64,000 nt of DNA, taken from positions 1 through 64,000 of the forward strand of contig NZ_QXMG01000016.1 in assembly GCF_003569765.1 (NCBI RefSeq), given 5' to 3'. Positions 27,360 through 37,265 of this stretch are shown here, piece by piece. Under the pieces are notes generated by a model. The model saw nothing but the letters and a program-made list of their open reading frames with translations, ran no database searches and was not told the origin of the DNA. The stretch's first letter is position 1. Every line of letters begins with the position of its first letter. Origin of the DNA: Caldimonas tepidiphila (GTDB lineage Bacteria > Pseudomonadota > Gammaproteobacteria > Burkholderiales > Burkholderiaceae_C). A program made the position numbers and the translations under genes.

Positions 27360-29168
27360 ATGAACGAGATCCCGACGCCCACCCCGACCCGCCTGGCCGC
27401 CGACTGGCTGGCCTCGCTGGACGCCGCGCTGCAGCGGCGCGACATCGACGCGGCCCTGGAGCTGTTCTACGACGAGTGCTACTGGCGCGACCTGGTGAGC
27501 TTCACCTGGAACATCGCGACGCAGGAAGGCAAGGACGCGATCCGCGCGATGCTGGAGGCCCGGCTCGCCGACACGCAGCCCTCGGCATGGCGGCTCGAGG
27601 GCGAGGCCAGCGAGACCGACGGCGTGGTCGAGGCCTGGTTCACCTTCGAGACCGCGGTGGCGCGCGGCCGGGGCCTGGCGCGGCTGCGCGACGGGCGCTG
27701 CTGGACGCTGCTGACGGCGATGATGGAGCTCAAGGGCTTCGAGGAGAGGAAGGGCCGGCGGCGCATCGCCGGCGCCGAGCACGGCGTGCAGCCGGGCGGC
27801 CGCAGGAGCTGGCTCGAGCGGCGCCGCGAGGAGGAGGCGACGCTCGGCTACACCGAGCAGCCCTACGTGCTGATCATCGGCGGCGGGCAGGGCGGCATCG
27901 GGCTCGGGGCGCGGCTGCGGCGCCTGGGGGTGCCGACGATCATCGTCGAGAAGAACGAGCGCCCCGGCGACTCCTGGCGCAAGCGCTACAAGTCGCTGTG
28001 CCTGCACGACCCGGTCTGGTACGACCACCTGCCCTACCTGCCCTTCCCGGACGACTGGCCGGTGTTCGCGCCGAAGGACAAGGTCGGCGACTGGCTGGAG
28101 ATGTACACCAAGGTGATGGAGCTGAACTACTGGAGCTCCACCACCGCGCAGAAGGCCCGCTTCGACGAGGAGCGGCAGGAGTGGGAGGTGACGGTCGAGC
28201 GCGCCGGCGAGACGGTGGTGCTGCGCCCGAAGCAGCTCGTCTTCGCGCTCGGCGTCTCGGGCTACCCGAACGTGCCGAGGATCCCCGGCATGGAGGACTT
28301 CCAGGGCCAGCAGCACCACTCCAGCAAGCACCCCGGCGGCGAGGCGTACAAGGGCAGGCGCTGCGTCGTGCTCGGCTCGAACAACTCGGCGCACGACATC
28401 TGCGCCGACCTGTGGGAGCACGGCGCCGACGTGACGATGATCCAGCGCTCGTCCACGCACATCGCGCCGTCGGACTCGCTGATGGAGCTGGCGCTCGGCG
28501 GCCTGTACTCCGAGCAGGCGCTCGAGCGGGGCATCAGCACGGAGAAGGCCGACCTGATCTTCGCGTCGATCCCCTACCGGATCATGCCCGCCGTCCACAT
28601 CCCGGTGTACGACGAGATGAAGCGGCGCAACGCCGACTTCTACGCGCGGCTGGAGAAGGCGGGATTCCTGCTCGACTTCGGCGAGGACGGCTCGGGCCTG
28701 TTCATGAAGTACCTGCGCCGCGGCTCGGGCTACTACATCGACGTGGGCGCCTCCGAGCTGGTGGCGGACGGCCGGGTGAAGCTGAGAAGCGGCGTGACGA
28801 TCGAGCGCGTCAACCCGACCTCGGTGACGCTGACCGACGGCAGCGAGCTGCCCGCGGACCTGATCGTCTACGCCACCGGCTACGGCTCGATGAACGCCTG
28901 GGTCGCGGACCTCGTGTCGCCCGAGGTGGCAGATCGCGTCGGCAAGTGCTGGGGCCTCGGCTCCGCGACGACCAAGGACCCCGGCCCCTGGGAGGGCGAG
29001 CTGCGCAACATGTGGAAGCCGACGCAGCAGCCGCAGATGTGGTTCCACGGCGGCAACCTGCACCAGTCGCGCCACTACTCGCTCTACCTCGCGCTGCAAC
29101 TCAAGGCGCGCATGGAGGGCCTGCCGACGCCGGTCTACGGGCAGGCGCCGGTGCACCACCTGCGCTGA
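27360..29168 (+). CDS. NTF2-like / flavin-containing monooxygenase fusion
   Basis: A 602-residue flavoprotein. Residues about 10-140 resemble an NTF2/SnoaL-like domain; from about 170 a flavin monooxygenase domain begins with the FAD site LIIGGGQGGIGLGARL and continues with a second nucleotide site GSNNSAHDI near 338 for NADPH. The FMO fingerprint appears in altered form as FQGQQHHSSKH, so N- or S-oxygenation or Baeyer-Villiger chemistry cannot be decided. AAGGAG lies 9 bases upstream of the ATG. The -24/-12 promoter and adjacent AcoR-like activator imply substrate-induced expression. Confidence 0.88.
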   Translation: MNEIPTPTPTRLAADWLASLDAALQRRDIDAALELFYDECYWRDLVSFTWNIATQEGKDAIRAMLEARLADTQPSAWRLEGEASETDGVVEAWFTFETAVARGRGLARLRDGRCWTLLTAMMELKGFEERKGRRRIAGAEHGVQPGGRRSWLERRREEEATLGYTEQPYVLIIGGGQGGIGLGARLRRLGVPTIIVEKNERPGDSWRKRYKSLCLHDPVWYDHLPYLPFPDDWPVFAPKDKVGDWLEMYTKVMELNYWSSTTAQKARFDEERQEWEVTVERAGETVVLRPKQLVFALGVSGYPNVPRIPGMEDFQGQQHHSSKHPGGEAYKGRRCVVLGSNNSAHDICADLWEHGADVTMIQRSSTHIAPSDSLMELALGGLYSEQALERGISTEKADLIFASIPYRIMPAVHIPVYDEMKRRNADFYARLEKAGFLLDFGEDGSGLFMKYLRRGSGYYIDVGASELVADGRVKLRSGVTIERVNPTSVTLTDGSELPADLIVYATGYGSMNAWVADLVSPEVADRVGKCWGLGSATTKDPGPWEGELRNMWKPTQQPQMWFHGGNLHQSRHYSLYLALQLKARMEGLPTPVYGQAPVHHLR

Positions 29169-29220
29169 CGCGGGGACGGCTCCCGGCCGGGGGCCGCGGG
29201 ACGGGCCGGGCCGGGCGCCT

Positions 29221-30030
29221 TCAGCCCGGCTTCGGCGGCGCCTCGGGCATCGTGCGGCCCGAGGCCGCCGGCACCACCGGCGCAACGTTGCCCGAGCGCG
29301 CGCCGAACACCATCTCCGTCATCCAGTTGACCAGCAGCGCGGTGTAGGCGCGCTGGCTCGCCTCGTCGGACAGGCCGTGGTCGGCGCCCTCGATGACGCG
29401 GTAGGTCAGCGAGTGCGCCGCGATGCAGGCCTCGCGGTAGCTCGCGATCACGGGCGGCGGGATCACCGTGTCGCACTCCGACTCGACCAGCAGCACGTCG
29501 CCGCGGAAGGCCGCGCAGGCGCGCAGCGCGCGGTTGTCGCTCGCGTCGACGAAGTGGCGCCGGTAGCTCTTCAGGTCCTGGTCCTTGTGCAGCTGCAGCT
29601 TCGGCACCTCCCAGCCGCTGTCGATGTAGAGCGCCGGCACGCGCAGCGCCAGCCACTTCACCGGCCGCATCGTCGTGAGGATCGCGCCGAGGTAGCCGCC
29701 GTAGCTGCTGCCGATCACCGCGATCGCGCCCGGGTCGACCTGCGGCTGGCGGGCCAGCGTGTCGTAGGCCGTCAGCACGTCGCGCAGGTTGTTCTCGCGC
29801 GAGACGCTCGCCTGCTGCGCGTCGGTGTCGCCGTGGCCGCGCAGGTCGAAGGTCAGGCAGATGCAGCCGAGCGCGGCGATCTCGCGCGCGCGCGCCAGGT
29901 ACTGCTCCTGGCTGCCGCCCCAGCCGTGCACGAACAGCACGCCCGGCAGCCGGGTGGCGGGGGAGACGAGGGTGCCGGCGATCTGCTCGCCGCCGACCTC
30001 GATGTCGATCGTTTCGTCACGGGTGGCCAT
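29221..30030 (-). CDS. Alpha/beta hydrolase (dienelactone hydrolase-like)
   Basis: A 269-residue serine hydrolase. The oxyanion-side loop HGWGGSQEQY is near residue 34, the nucleophile elbow GSSYGG near 112, and the catalytic His is in GADHGLSD near 220. It has no signal peptide, so it acts in the cytoplasm. Its start overlaps the 3' end of the DUF3182 gene by 14 bp, and GGAG precedes the ATG by 4 bases, which points to translational coupling. A joint function with the DUF3182 protein is likely; the substrate is unknown. Confidence 0.88.
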   Translation of the reverse strand: MATRDETIDIEVGGEQIAGTLVSPATRLPGVLFVHGWGGSQEQYLARAREIAALGCICLTFDLRGHGDTDAQQASVSRENNLRDVLTAYDTLARQPQVDPGAIAVIGSSYGGYLGAILTTMRPVKWLALRVPALYIDSGWEVPKLQLHKDQDLKSYRRHFVDASDNRALRACAAFRGDVLLVESECDTVIPPPVIASYREACIAAHSLTYRVIEGADHGLSDEASQRAYTALLVNWMTEMVFGARSGNVAPVVPAASGRTMPEAPPKPG

Positions 30031-31168
30031 GGGACTCCAGTCGCGAGTACTTGGTGATCGGACCGACCCGCTCGTCCTCGCCGCTGAAGTAGACGAGCGC
30101 GTCGGGCGGCACCTGCGGCGCGGCGCCGTAGACCTCGGTGGTCGAGGCGCGGACCACGTCGAGCCCCGGGTCGCCGCGGAAGGCCGCGAGCGCCGCGACC
30201 TCCGCGCCGCTCGCGCCGCCGATGCGCCAGGACTGCTCCAGCACGCCCGAGCGCGGCCGGCCCGCGTGGTCAACGCCCCGCACCACGTCGTAGTTGCAGC
30301 GCGACGCGAACATGCCGGGGAAGGCGGCCAGCGCCGCCTCGTGGTAGCGGCGGGCCTGCGCGACCGCGGAGCGCACCTCGGGCGGCAGGTCGAGCCGCAG
30401 CAGCGCCTCGAAGTCGCCGCGCGCCACGCTCAGCCGCGAGCCGCCGTAGACCTCCTCGCCGCGGTTGTTGTGCGTCGAGCATTGCGTTCCGACATAGCTC
30501 GCCAGCAAGTCGCCGACCCGCACCTGGCCGACGCTGTAGGTCTCGACCTCGGCGAGGTTGCACTCCAGCACGAGGCCGTCGCGCGCCAGCTCCGCGTCGG
30601 CGTCCGGCCCGAGGTGCGAGGCGATCTCCGACGGGTCCGTGATCACCGCCTGCCCCGAGCCGCCGATGCCGCTCGCCCTCTTCAGCCGCACGCCCCCCTC
30701 GGCCAGCAGCCGCGCCGCCGCGGCCTCGGCGTCGCGCAGCGCGAAGACCGAGCAGCCGGGCAGCACGACATCGCGCACGCGCTCGGCGAAGCCGGGCGAC
30801 CAGCCCTCGGGTGCCGCCGATGCGGCGTCGAGCAGCGGGTGGGTGATGACCTTGGTCGCGACGAAGGCATGGGGCACCACGCCGCCGAACAGGTCCTGCT
30901 CGCCGTGGATGCCGAGGCGCCGCGCCTCGTCCAGTGAACAAAGGGTGTCGCTGAGCACGAAATACACCGGGCCGGGGTAGCGGGTGTCCGGGTCGAAGTC
31001 GCCGCCCCAGTCGAGCCCGGCGATGCCGGCGAGGGCCTGAGCGAGCTTGCGCTGCGTCACGCCCTCGTGGCTGCGCGGGCAACGGCTCGCGCGGCATGCG
31101 TGATAGACGAGCACGCCGTGCGCCGCCGCGCCGGCGCGCTGCGGATCGCTCCGCGGTCCTGCACCCAT
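30017..31168 (-). CDS. DUF3182 family protein (ATP-grasp-like)
   Basis: A 383-residue protein of family DUF3182. It begins with a segment on HACRASRCPRSHEGVTQRKLA and contains VRLKRASGIGGSGQAVI followed by an acidic LVLECNLAEVETYSVGQV, which resembles the nucleotide-binding core of ATP-grasp ligases. If so it would join a carboxylate to an amine or thiol using ATP. AGAGG precedes the ATG at 31168. It overlaps the following hydrolase by 14 bp; the two form an operon. Confidence 0.8.
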   Translation of the reverse strand: MGAGPRSDPQRAGAAAHGVLVYHACRASRCPRSHEGVTQRKLAQALAGIAGLDWGGDFDPDTRYPGPVYFVLSDTLCSLDEARRLGIHGEQDLFGGVVPHAFVATKVITHPLLDAASAAPEGWSPGFAERVRDVVLPGCSVFALRDAEAAAARLLAEGGVRLKRASGIGGSGQAVITDPSEIASHLGPDADAELARDGLVLECNLAEVETYSVGQVRVGDLLASYVGTQCSTHNNRGEEVYGGSRLSVARGDFEALLRLDLPPEVRSAVAQARRYHEAALAAFPGMFASRCNYDVVRGVDHAGRPRSGVLEQSWRIGGASGAEVAALAAFRGDPGLDVVRASTTEVYGAAPQVPPDALVYFSGEDERVGPITKYSRLESHGHP

Positions 31169-31455
31169 GATCCTCTCTCCCCGGGGCCGGCCCCGCGCCG
31201 CGGGCGATCCGGCCTCCTCCTGCGCCGCCCTCGGACCGGGCGGCCGGGCCCGGGCCCGCAGGCACCGGCATGGCCCCGACAGGGCCCGCCGTACGCCGGG
31301 CGGCCCGCCTCCCGGTGTTCAGCCATGAAGGCCTCCACGGCATTCGGCGTGCCGCCGGGCAGCGGCGCTCTGCAACCCGGCGTAGGCGACGCCCTCGGGC
31401 AGGTGGTGCGGGATCCCGGTCGGGTCGGGGAAAGCGGCGCTCGCCGGACGCGCCC

Positions 31456-31566
31456 TCAGCGCTCGCGGCGCTCCTCGTCCGGCCTGGCGGGGCCCAGGCC
31501 GCGCGTGGCGACCTCCAGGGCGAAGGCGGCGATTGCCGCGCAGACGAAGCCGAGAAGGATCATCAT
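31456..31566 (-). CDS. Tiny membrane protein 1
   Basis: A 36-residue open frame: two Met, a single hydrophobic helix of about 15 residues (ILLGFVCAAIAAFALEV) and a charged tail ending in EERRER. GGGAG lies about 10 bases upstream. It is the first read rightmost-to-left after a second, similar tiny gene, with the same orientation. Small size makes this a hypothesis, but the helix-plus-charged-tail layout is shared with its neighbours. Confidence 0.45.
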   Translation of the reverse strand: MMILLGFVCAAIAAFALEVATRGLGPARPDEERRER

Positions 31567-31651
31567 GGCCGGGCTCCCGGTGAAGTGCTAATGCTCGAGC
31601 GGGCGGACGGCGCAGCACCGCTGCCGTCGGCCCGGGATGTCCCGCGAGGGA

Positions 31652-31747
31652 CTACTCGTCGGTCTCGGCGGCCTCGTGCTTCATGGCCCACAGGGTGATA
31701 CCGGCCGGGAAGGCCACCGCGGCGAAGAGGAGGATGAGGAGGGTCAT
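31652..31747 (-). CDS. Tiny membrane protein 2
   Basis: A 31-residue open frame with one transmembrane helix (LLILLFAAVAFPAGITLWAM) and an acidic tail HEAAETDE. The sequence AAAAGGAGG ends one base before the ATG, an unusually strong but very close ribosome site. A TAAGAT about 35 bases upstream could be a -10 element. Proteins of this kind often act as small subunits or regulators of larger membrane complexes; no partner is obvious here. Confidence 0.5.
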   Translation of the reverse strand: MTLLILLFAAVAFPAGITLWAMKHEAAETDE

Positions 31748-31946
31748 GCCTCCTTTTCTAATCCTTTCTCCAATCTTACGCACCCCCGAAGCAGCTGGGG
31801 AGTCGGGGGAAACTAGGAGAAGGGCCGGGGCGAAGACCCGGCAGCCCGCGCGACACGCAGGCCCGGAAGGAGGCAAGGGGGGAGGGGGCGAGCGGGCGCG
31901 ATCACGCGCGGGCGCCTTGCCCGGCGTGGCGCGTCGGAGGCGCGGC

Positions 31947-32135
31947 TCAGCGCCCGAGCGGCAGCAGCGCGCGTGCGGGGGGCACCGCGGCGAGCCGGTC
32001 GTGCCGGCAGATCGCGCAGCATTCCCCGTCCGGCACGGTGCCGGTCTCGTTGCGCAGGCAGGAGCCGCCCCGCAGCAGGCCGATGGCCAGCAGGGTTGCC
32101 GCGACGCAGTAGATGGCGATGAAGAGGATCAGCAT
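31947..32135 (-). CDS. Small Cys-containing membrane protein
   Basis: A 62-residue protein: one N-terminal transmembrane helix (LILFIAIYCVAATLLAIGLL) and a hydrophilic tail with CLRNETGTVPDGECCAICRHDR. The tail has four cysteines, three of them in CCxxC, and could bind a metal or form disulfides. No family is recognised. It lies in the same orientation as the two tiny membrane-protein genes to its left and may be co-transcribed with them. Confidence 0.55.
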   Translation of the reverse strand: MLILFIAIYCVAATLLAIGLLRGGSCLRNETGTVPDGECCAICRHDRLAAVPPARALLPLGR

Positions 32136-32393
32136 TCCGACGTTTTAGTGCGTCGCGCGGCGCGCTGACATCCCCTGGATGCGCTAAGGGTGGGACCGGA
32201 GGCGGGGGGCGGGACAGGCGGCGACCGTCCCGCCGGACGAGGCCCCTGTTCCGCCGGGTTCGCCGGACGCGGCGAAAATCGCCGGCACGTCCCGTTTCCC
32301 GGGGACGCCCGCCATGCGCAGAACCTGACGACTCCGATGATGTAGACCGACGACGACGCCATCACCCAAGACCGCCCCGAGGGCTTCCGCCGC

Positions 32394-32855
32394 GTGAGCG
32401 CCGCGCTGGCCGGGCTCGGCCACCCGCACGCGCCGCTGTGGCTCGACGTGGCCGCGCGCACCGCGCAGGAGGCCGCCGACGCGCTCGGCGTGGCGCTCGG
32501 GCAGATCGCCAAGAGCATCGTGTTCCGTCGCGCCGAGGACGACGCGGTGGTGCTGGTGGTCACCTCGGGCGACCGGCGCGTCGACGAGCACAAGGTCGCG
32601 GCGCAGGCCGGCGCGCTGCGCCGCGCGGATGCCGGGTTCGTGAAGGCCGGCACCGGCTTCGCGATCGGCGGCGTCGCGCCGCTCGGCCATGCCACGCCGC
32701 CGGGGCGCACGCTGTTCACGCTGATCGACCGCGAGCTGTTCCGCTTCGACGAGATCTGGGCGGCGGCGGGCCACCCGAACGGCGTGTTCCGCGTCACGCC
32801 CGCGCAGCTGCAGCAGCTGACCGGGGCGCCGGTGGCCGATGTCGTGCTCGCCTGA
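32394..32855 (+). CDS. YbaK/EbsC-type aminoacyl-tRNA deacylase
   Basis: A 153-residue protein (from a GTG) of the YbaK/ProX family that hydrolyses misacylated tRNA such as Cys- or Ala-tRNA(Pro). The core GQIAKSIVFRR, VTSGDRRVDEHKVA and GGVAPLGH motifs are intact. The reading frame continues upstream with RPEGFRR, which looks like genuine family N-terminus, and reaches an ATG-ATG at 32337-32342, but this is followed at once by TAG (32343-32345). The protein must therefore start at GTG 32394 or be read through the amber codon; the normal start appears lost. Confidence 0.8.
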   Translation: MSAALAGLGHPHAPLWLDVAARTAQEAADALGVALGQIAKSIVFRRAEDDAVVLVVTSGDRRVDEHKVAAQAGALRRADAGFVKAGTGFAIGGVAPLGHATPPGRTLFTLIDRELFRFDEIWAAAGHPNGVFRVTPAQLQQLTGAPVADVVLA

Positions 32856-33288
32856 GCGGGCCCCGGCCGGCGACGGGGCGGCCGCGATGGAAGCGCTGCC
32901 GCTGCGGCTGTCGCCCGGCGAGGACCTGCGCGCCGCGCTCGAGGCGGCGGTGGCCGATTGCGGCTGCGGCGCGGCCTTCGTGCTCGGCGGCATCGGCAGC
33001 CTGGGCCGCACGCGGCTGCGCCTTGCCGGCGCGGCGCAGCCGCTGGCACTCGACGGCGACGTCGAGATCCTGACGCTTTCGGGCAGCGTCTCGCCTGGCG
33101 GTTCCCACCTGCACATGAGCGTCGCCGATGCCGCCGGCCGCGTCCTCGGCGGGCACGTTGCCCCCGGCTGCATCGTGCGCACCACGGCCGAGGTGCTGCT
33201 GGCGCTGCTGCCGCACTGGCGTTTCACGCGGGAGGCCGATCCCGCGACGGGCTACGCGGAGCTGGTGGTGCGGCGCGCGCCGGACTGA
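32839..33288 (+). CDS. PPC domain (DUF296) protein
   Basis: A 149-residue protein with a PPC/DUF296 domain, the fold found in plant AT-hook proteins and in stand-alone bacterial trimers of unknown function. Recognisable parts are LRLSPGEDLRAALE, LGGIGSL, LSGSVSPGGSHLHMSVAD and GGHVAPGCIV, with the conserved His cluster. The start overlaps the deacylase gene by 17 bp; an ATG at 32887 that begins MEALPLRLSPG fits the family N-terminus better and is an alternative. The pair is probably co-expressed. Confidence 0.82.
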   Translation: MSCSPERAPAGDGAAAMEALPLRLSPGEDLRAALEAAVADCGCGAAFVLGGIGSLGRTRLRLAGAAQPLALDGDVEILTLSGSVSPGGSHLHMSVADAAGRVLGGHVAPGCIVRTTAEVLLALLPHWRFTREADPATGYAELVVRRAPD

Positions 33289-33597
33289 GCCGGGCGGCGC
33301 GGCGCAGCTCCCGATGCCGATCTCCCCGGTGCCGCGGCGGGCGAGGTGGGCCGCCTGTCGTTTTCGGCCCGCAAGTGAGCCGATCCCGCTGCCTTCGTCC
33401 TCCTCGTCAGGGCCTGGCGTCTGCCGTGATTCCCAGGTCGGCGCCCCTGGAACTCAGGCGGCCGCACTGGGGCGGCGCGGGTCGCGAGGGGCAGGGAGGC
33501 AGGGGTGCTCGACATGGCTCCATCGCTTCAACCCCCTTGTCGTGGGAAACTCGCGCCTTCCCCTTTTGTGCAACCCCCTGAGAGCAAGCACGACACC
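33289..33597. other. Intergenic region upstream of isocitrate dehydrogenase
   Basis: These 309 bases hold the promoter of the isocitrate dehydrogenase gene. I found no clear -35/-10 pair, no good Shine-Dalgarno before 33598 (GAGAG about 16 bases upstream is too far), and no gene. Confidence 0.4.
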
Positions 33598-35835
<2,238 letters not shown>

Positions 35836-35888
35836 CGGCACGGGGGGCAGCGGGCTGCAGGCGCATGCGCATGCGGCCCTCCCTCGCG

Positions 35889-35916
35889 GGGGCGACGCCT
35901 GGCGTCGCCCCTTTTT
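35889..35916 (+). terminator. Rho-independent terminator of icd
   Basis: GGGGCGACG (35889-35897) pairs with CGTCGCCCC (35903-35911) around a CCTGG loop, followed by TTTTT (35912-35916). It lies between the icd stop and the convergent cyclase gene. Confidence 0.9.
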
Positions 35917-35919
35917 CCT

Positions 35920-36981
35920 TCAGACCGTCGCCACCGGCGTGACGGGCGAGCCCACCGCGCCCGGCAGGCGCAAGGGCGGCGCGGTGAGCAGGAAGCGGCT
36001 GCGCCCCTGCGCGCGCAGCCAGCGCGCCAGCGGCGTCAGGTGCCACAGCTCGCCCAGGTGCACGCCGAGCCTGAACAGGCAGTGCTCGTGCAGCGGCAGC
36101 ACCGCGCACGCGCCCCGTCCCGGCTGCGCGGGAAAGGCCTCCACCGCGTAGTTGTCGGCCACCAGCACCGCCAGGCCGCTGTCCGTGATCCATTGCAGCA
36201 GCCGCTCGTCGCGGCCGTCGAGCACCGCGCAGCTGTGCTCCAGCACCTCGGCCTCGGGCCGTCCCCCCATCTCCAGCAGCCGCTGCGCGAAGCCGGTGTG
36301 CAGGCACACCATGTCGCCGCGCTCCACCGTCACGCGGTCGGCGTCCAGCACGCGCATCAGCCGCTCGTAGCCCACCCGCTCGCGCGCGTCGCCGCAGTGC
36401 GCGTGCAGGTCGATCATCACTCCCCGGCCCTGCACGCAGCGCTCGGCCATGCGCTCGATGCCCAGCGCCAGCGCCTTCGAGGTCGAGCGCGCATCGCCGC
36501 GCGCGGGCACGCCGGCGTCCGAGGCGAGCAGCGGGCCGCGCACGTCCAGGTCGGGCCGGAAGCCGTTGTAGTAGCGCGGCTCGGGCACGCCGTCGCCATC
36601 GGCGTCGAACAGCTGCCCCACGTGCGCCAGGCCGTCCCACTGGGTGGAGTACTGCAGGTGCAGCACCGCCAGGTCGTCGCAGATCACGTCAGTGTGCGAG
36701 GGGTCCTGGGCCGCCAGGCGGTAGTTCATGTTGGGCCCGTCACTCCTCAGCGTGGGCCGCAGCAGCGGCGGGTGGCGGCGCGGGTTGAGCACGTTGCCGC
36801 CGGGCAGGTCCAGCGGCAGGCTCAGGCAGAAGGTCCGTCCCTCGCGCACCTCGGCCACCCCCAGGCGCACCTGCTCGGGCTCGATCAGGTTCAGCCGCCC
36901 GCACTGGTCGTCGGGTCCGAAATCGCCCCAGGTCGAACCGGGGGGACGGTGAAGCCAGCGGGGGGCTTGAGGATCGTTCAT
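35920..36981 (-). CDS. Cyclase-family hydrolase (kynurenine formamidase-like)
   Basis: A 353-residue metal-dependent hydrolase of the cyclase/KynB superfamily. Metal ligands are suggested by STQWDGLAHVG and DLHAHCG, and VLVADNYAVE fits the C-terminal part of the longer family members. Relatives hydrolyse N-formylkynurenine, isatin or other cyclic amides; the substrate here is not known. The start at 36981 gives MNDPQAPRW; a frame extension to 37029 lacks a ribosome site. It is divergent from the PrimPol-like gene. Confidence 0.82.
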   Translation of the reverse strand: MNDPQAPRWLHRPPGSTWGDFGPDDQCGRLNLIEPEQVRLGVAEVREGRTFCLSLPLDLPGGNVLNPRRHPPLLRPTLRSDGPNMNYRLAAQDPSHTDVICDDLAVLHLQYSTQWDGLAHVGQLFDADGDGVPEPRYYNGFRPDLDVRGPLLASDAGVPARGDARSTSKALALGIERMAERCVQGRGVMIDLHAHCGDARERVGYERLMRVLDADRVTVERGDMVCLHTGFAQRLLEMGGRPEAEVLEHSCAVLDGRDERLLQWITDSGLAVLVADNYAVEAFPAQPGRGACAVLPLHEHCLFRLGVHLGELWHLTPLARWLRAQGRSRFLLTAPPLRLPGAVGSPVTPVATV

Positions 36982-37265
36982 GCGGTTCGGCTCGTGATGC
37001 GGGGCGTCGTTGAATGAGGTGGGCTGCATGGCGGAACACGGTGGCGATCCGTGCTGCCCGGTGGCTTGGACACGTTCCTTGCATCATGAGTGCGAAAGGC
37101 AGCGCAGGGAGGTCCGGTGTTTCCCTAAATGATTCTGCATTGCAGTACTTGTTTTCGAAAGGCTGGCCATGTGCTGCGCAGCACGTCCATTCCGCCCGCG
37201 CTTGGCGACAATCGGCCTGATTCCCTGGGCGCAAGTCGCGCCCGACGACTCCTTGTCCGATCCGC

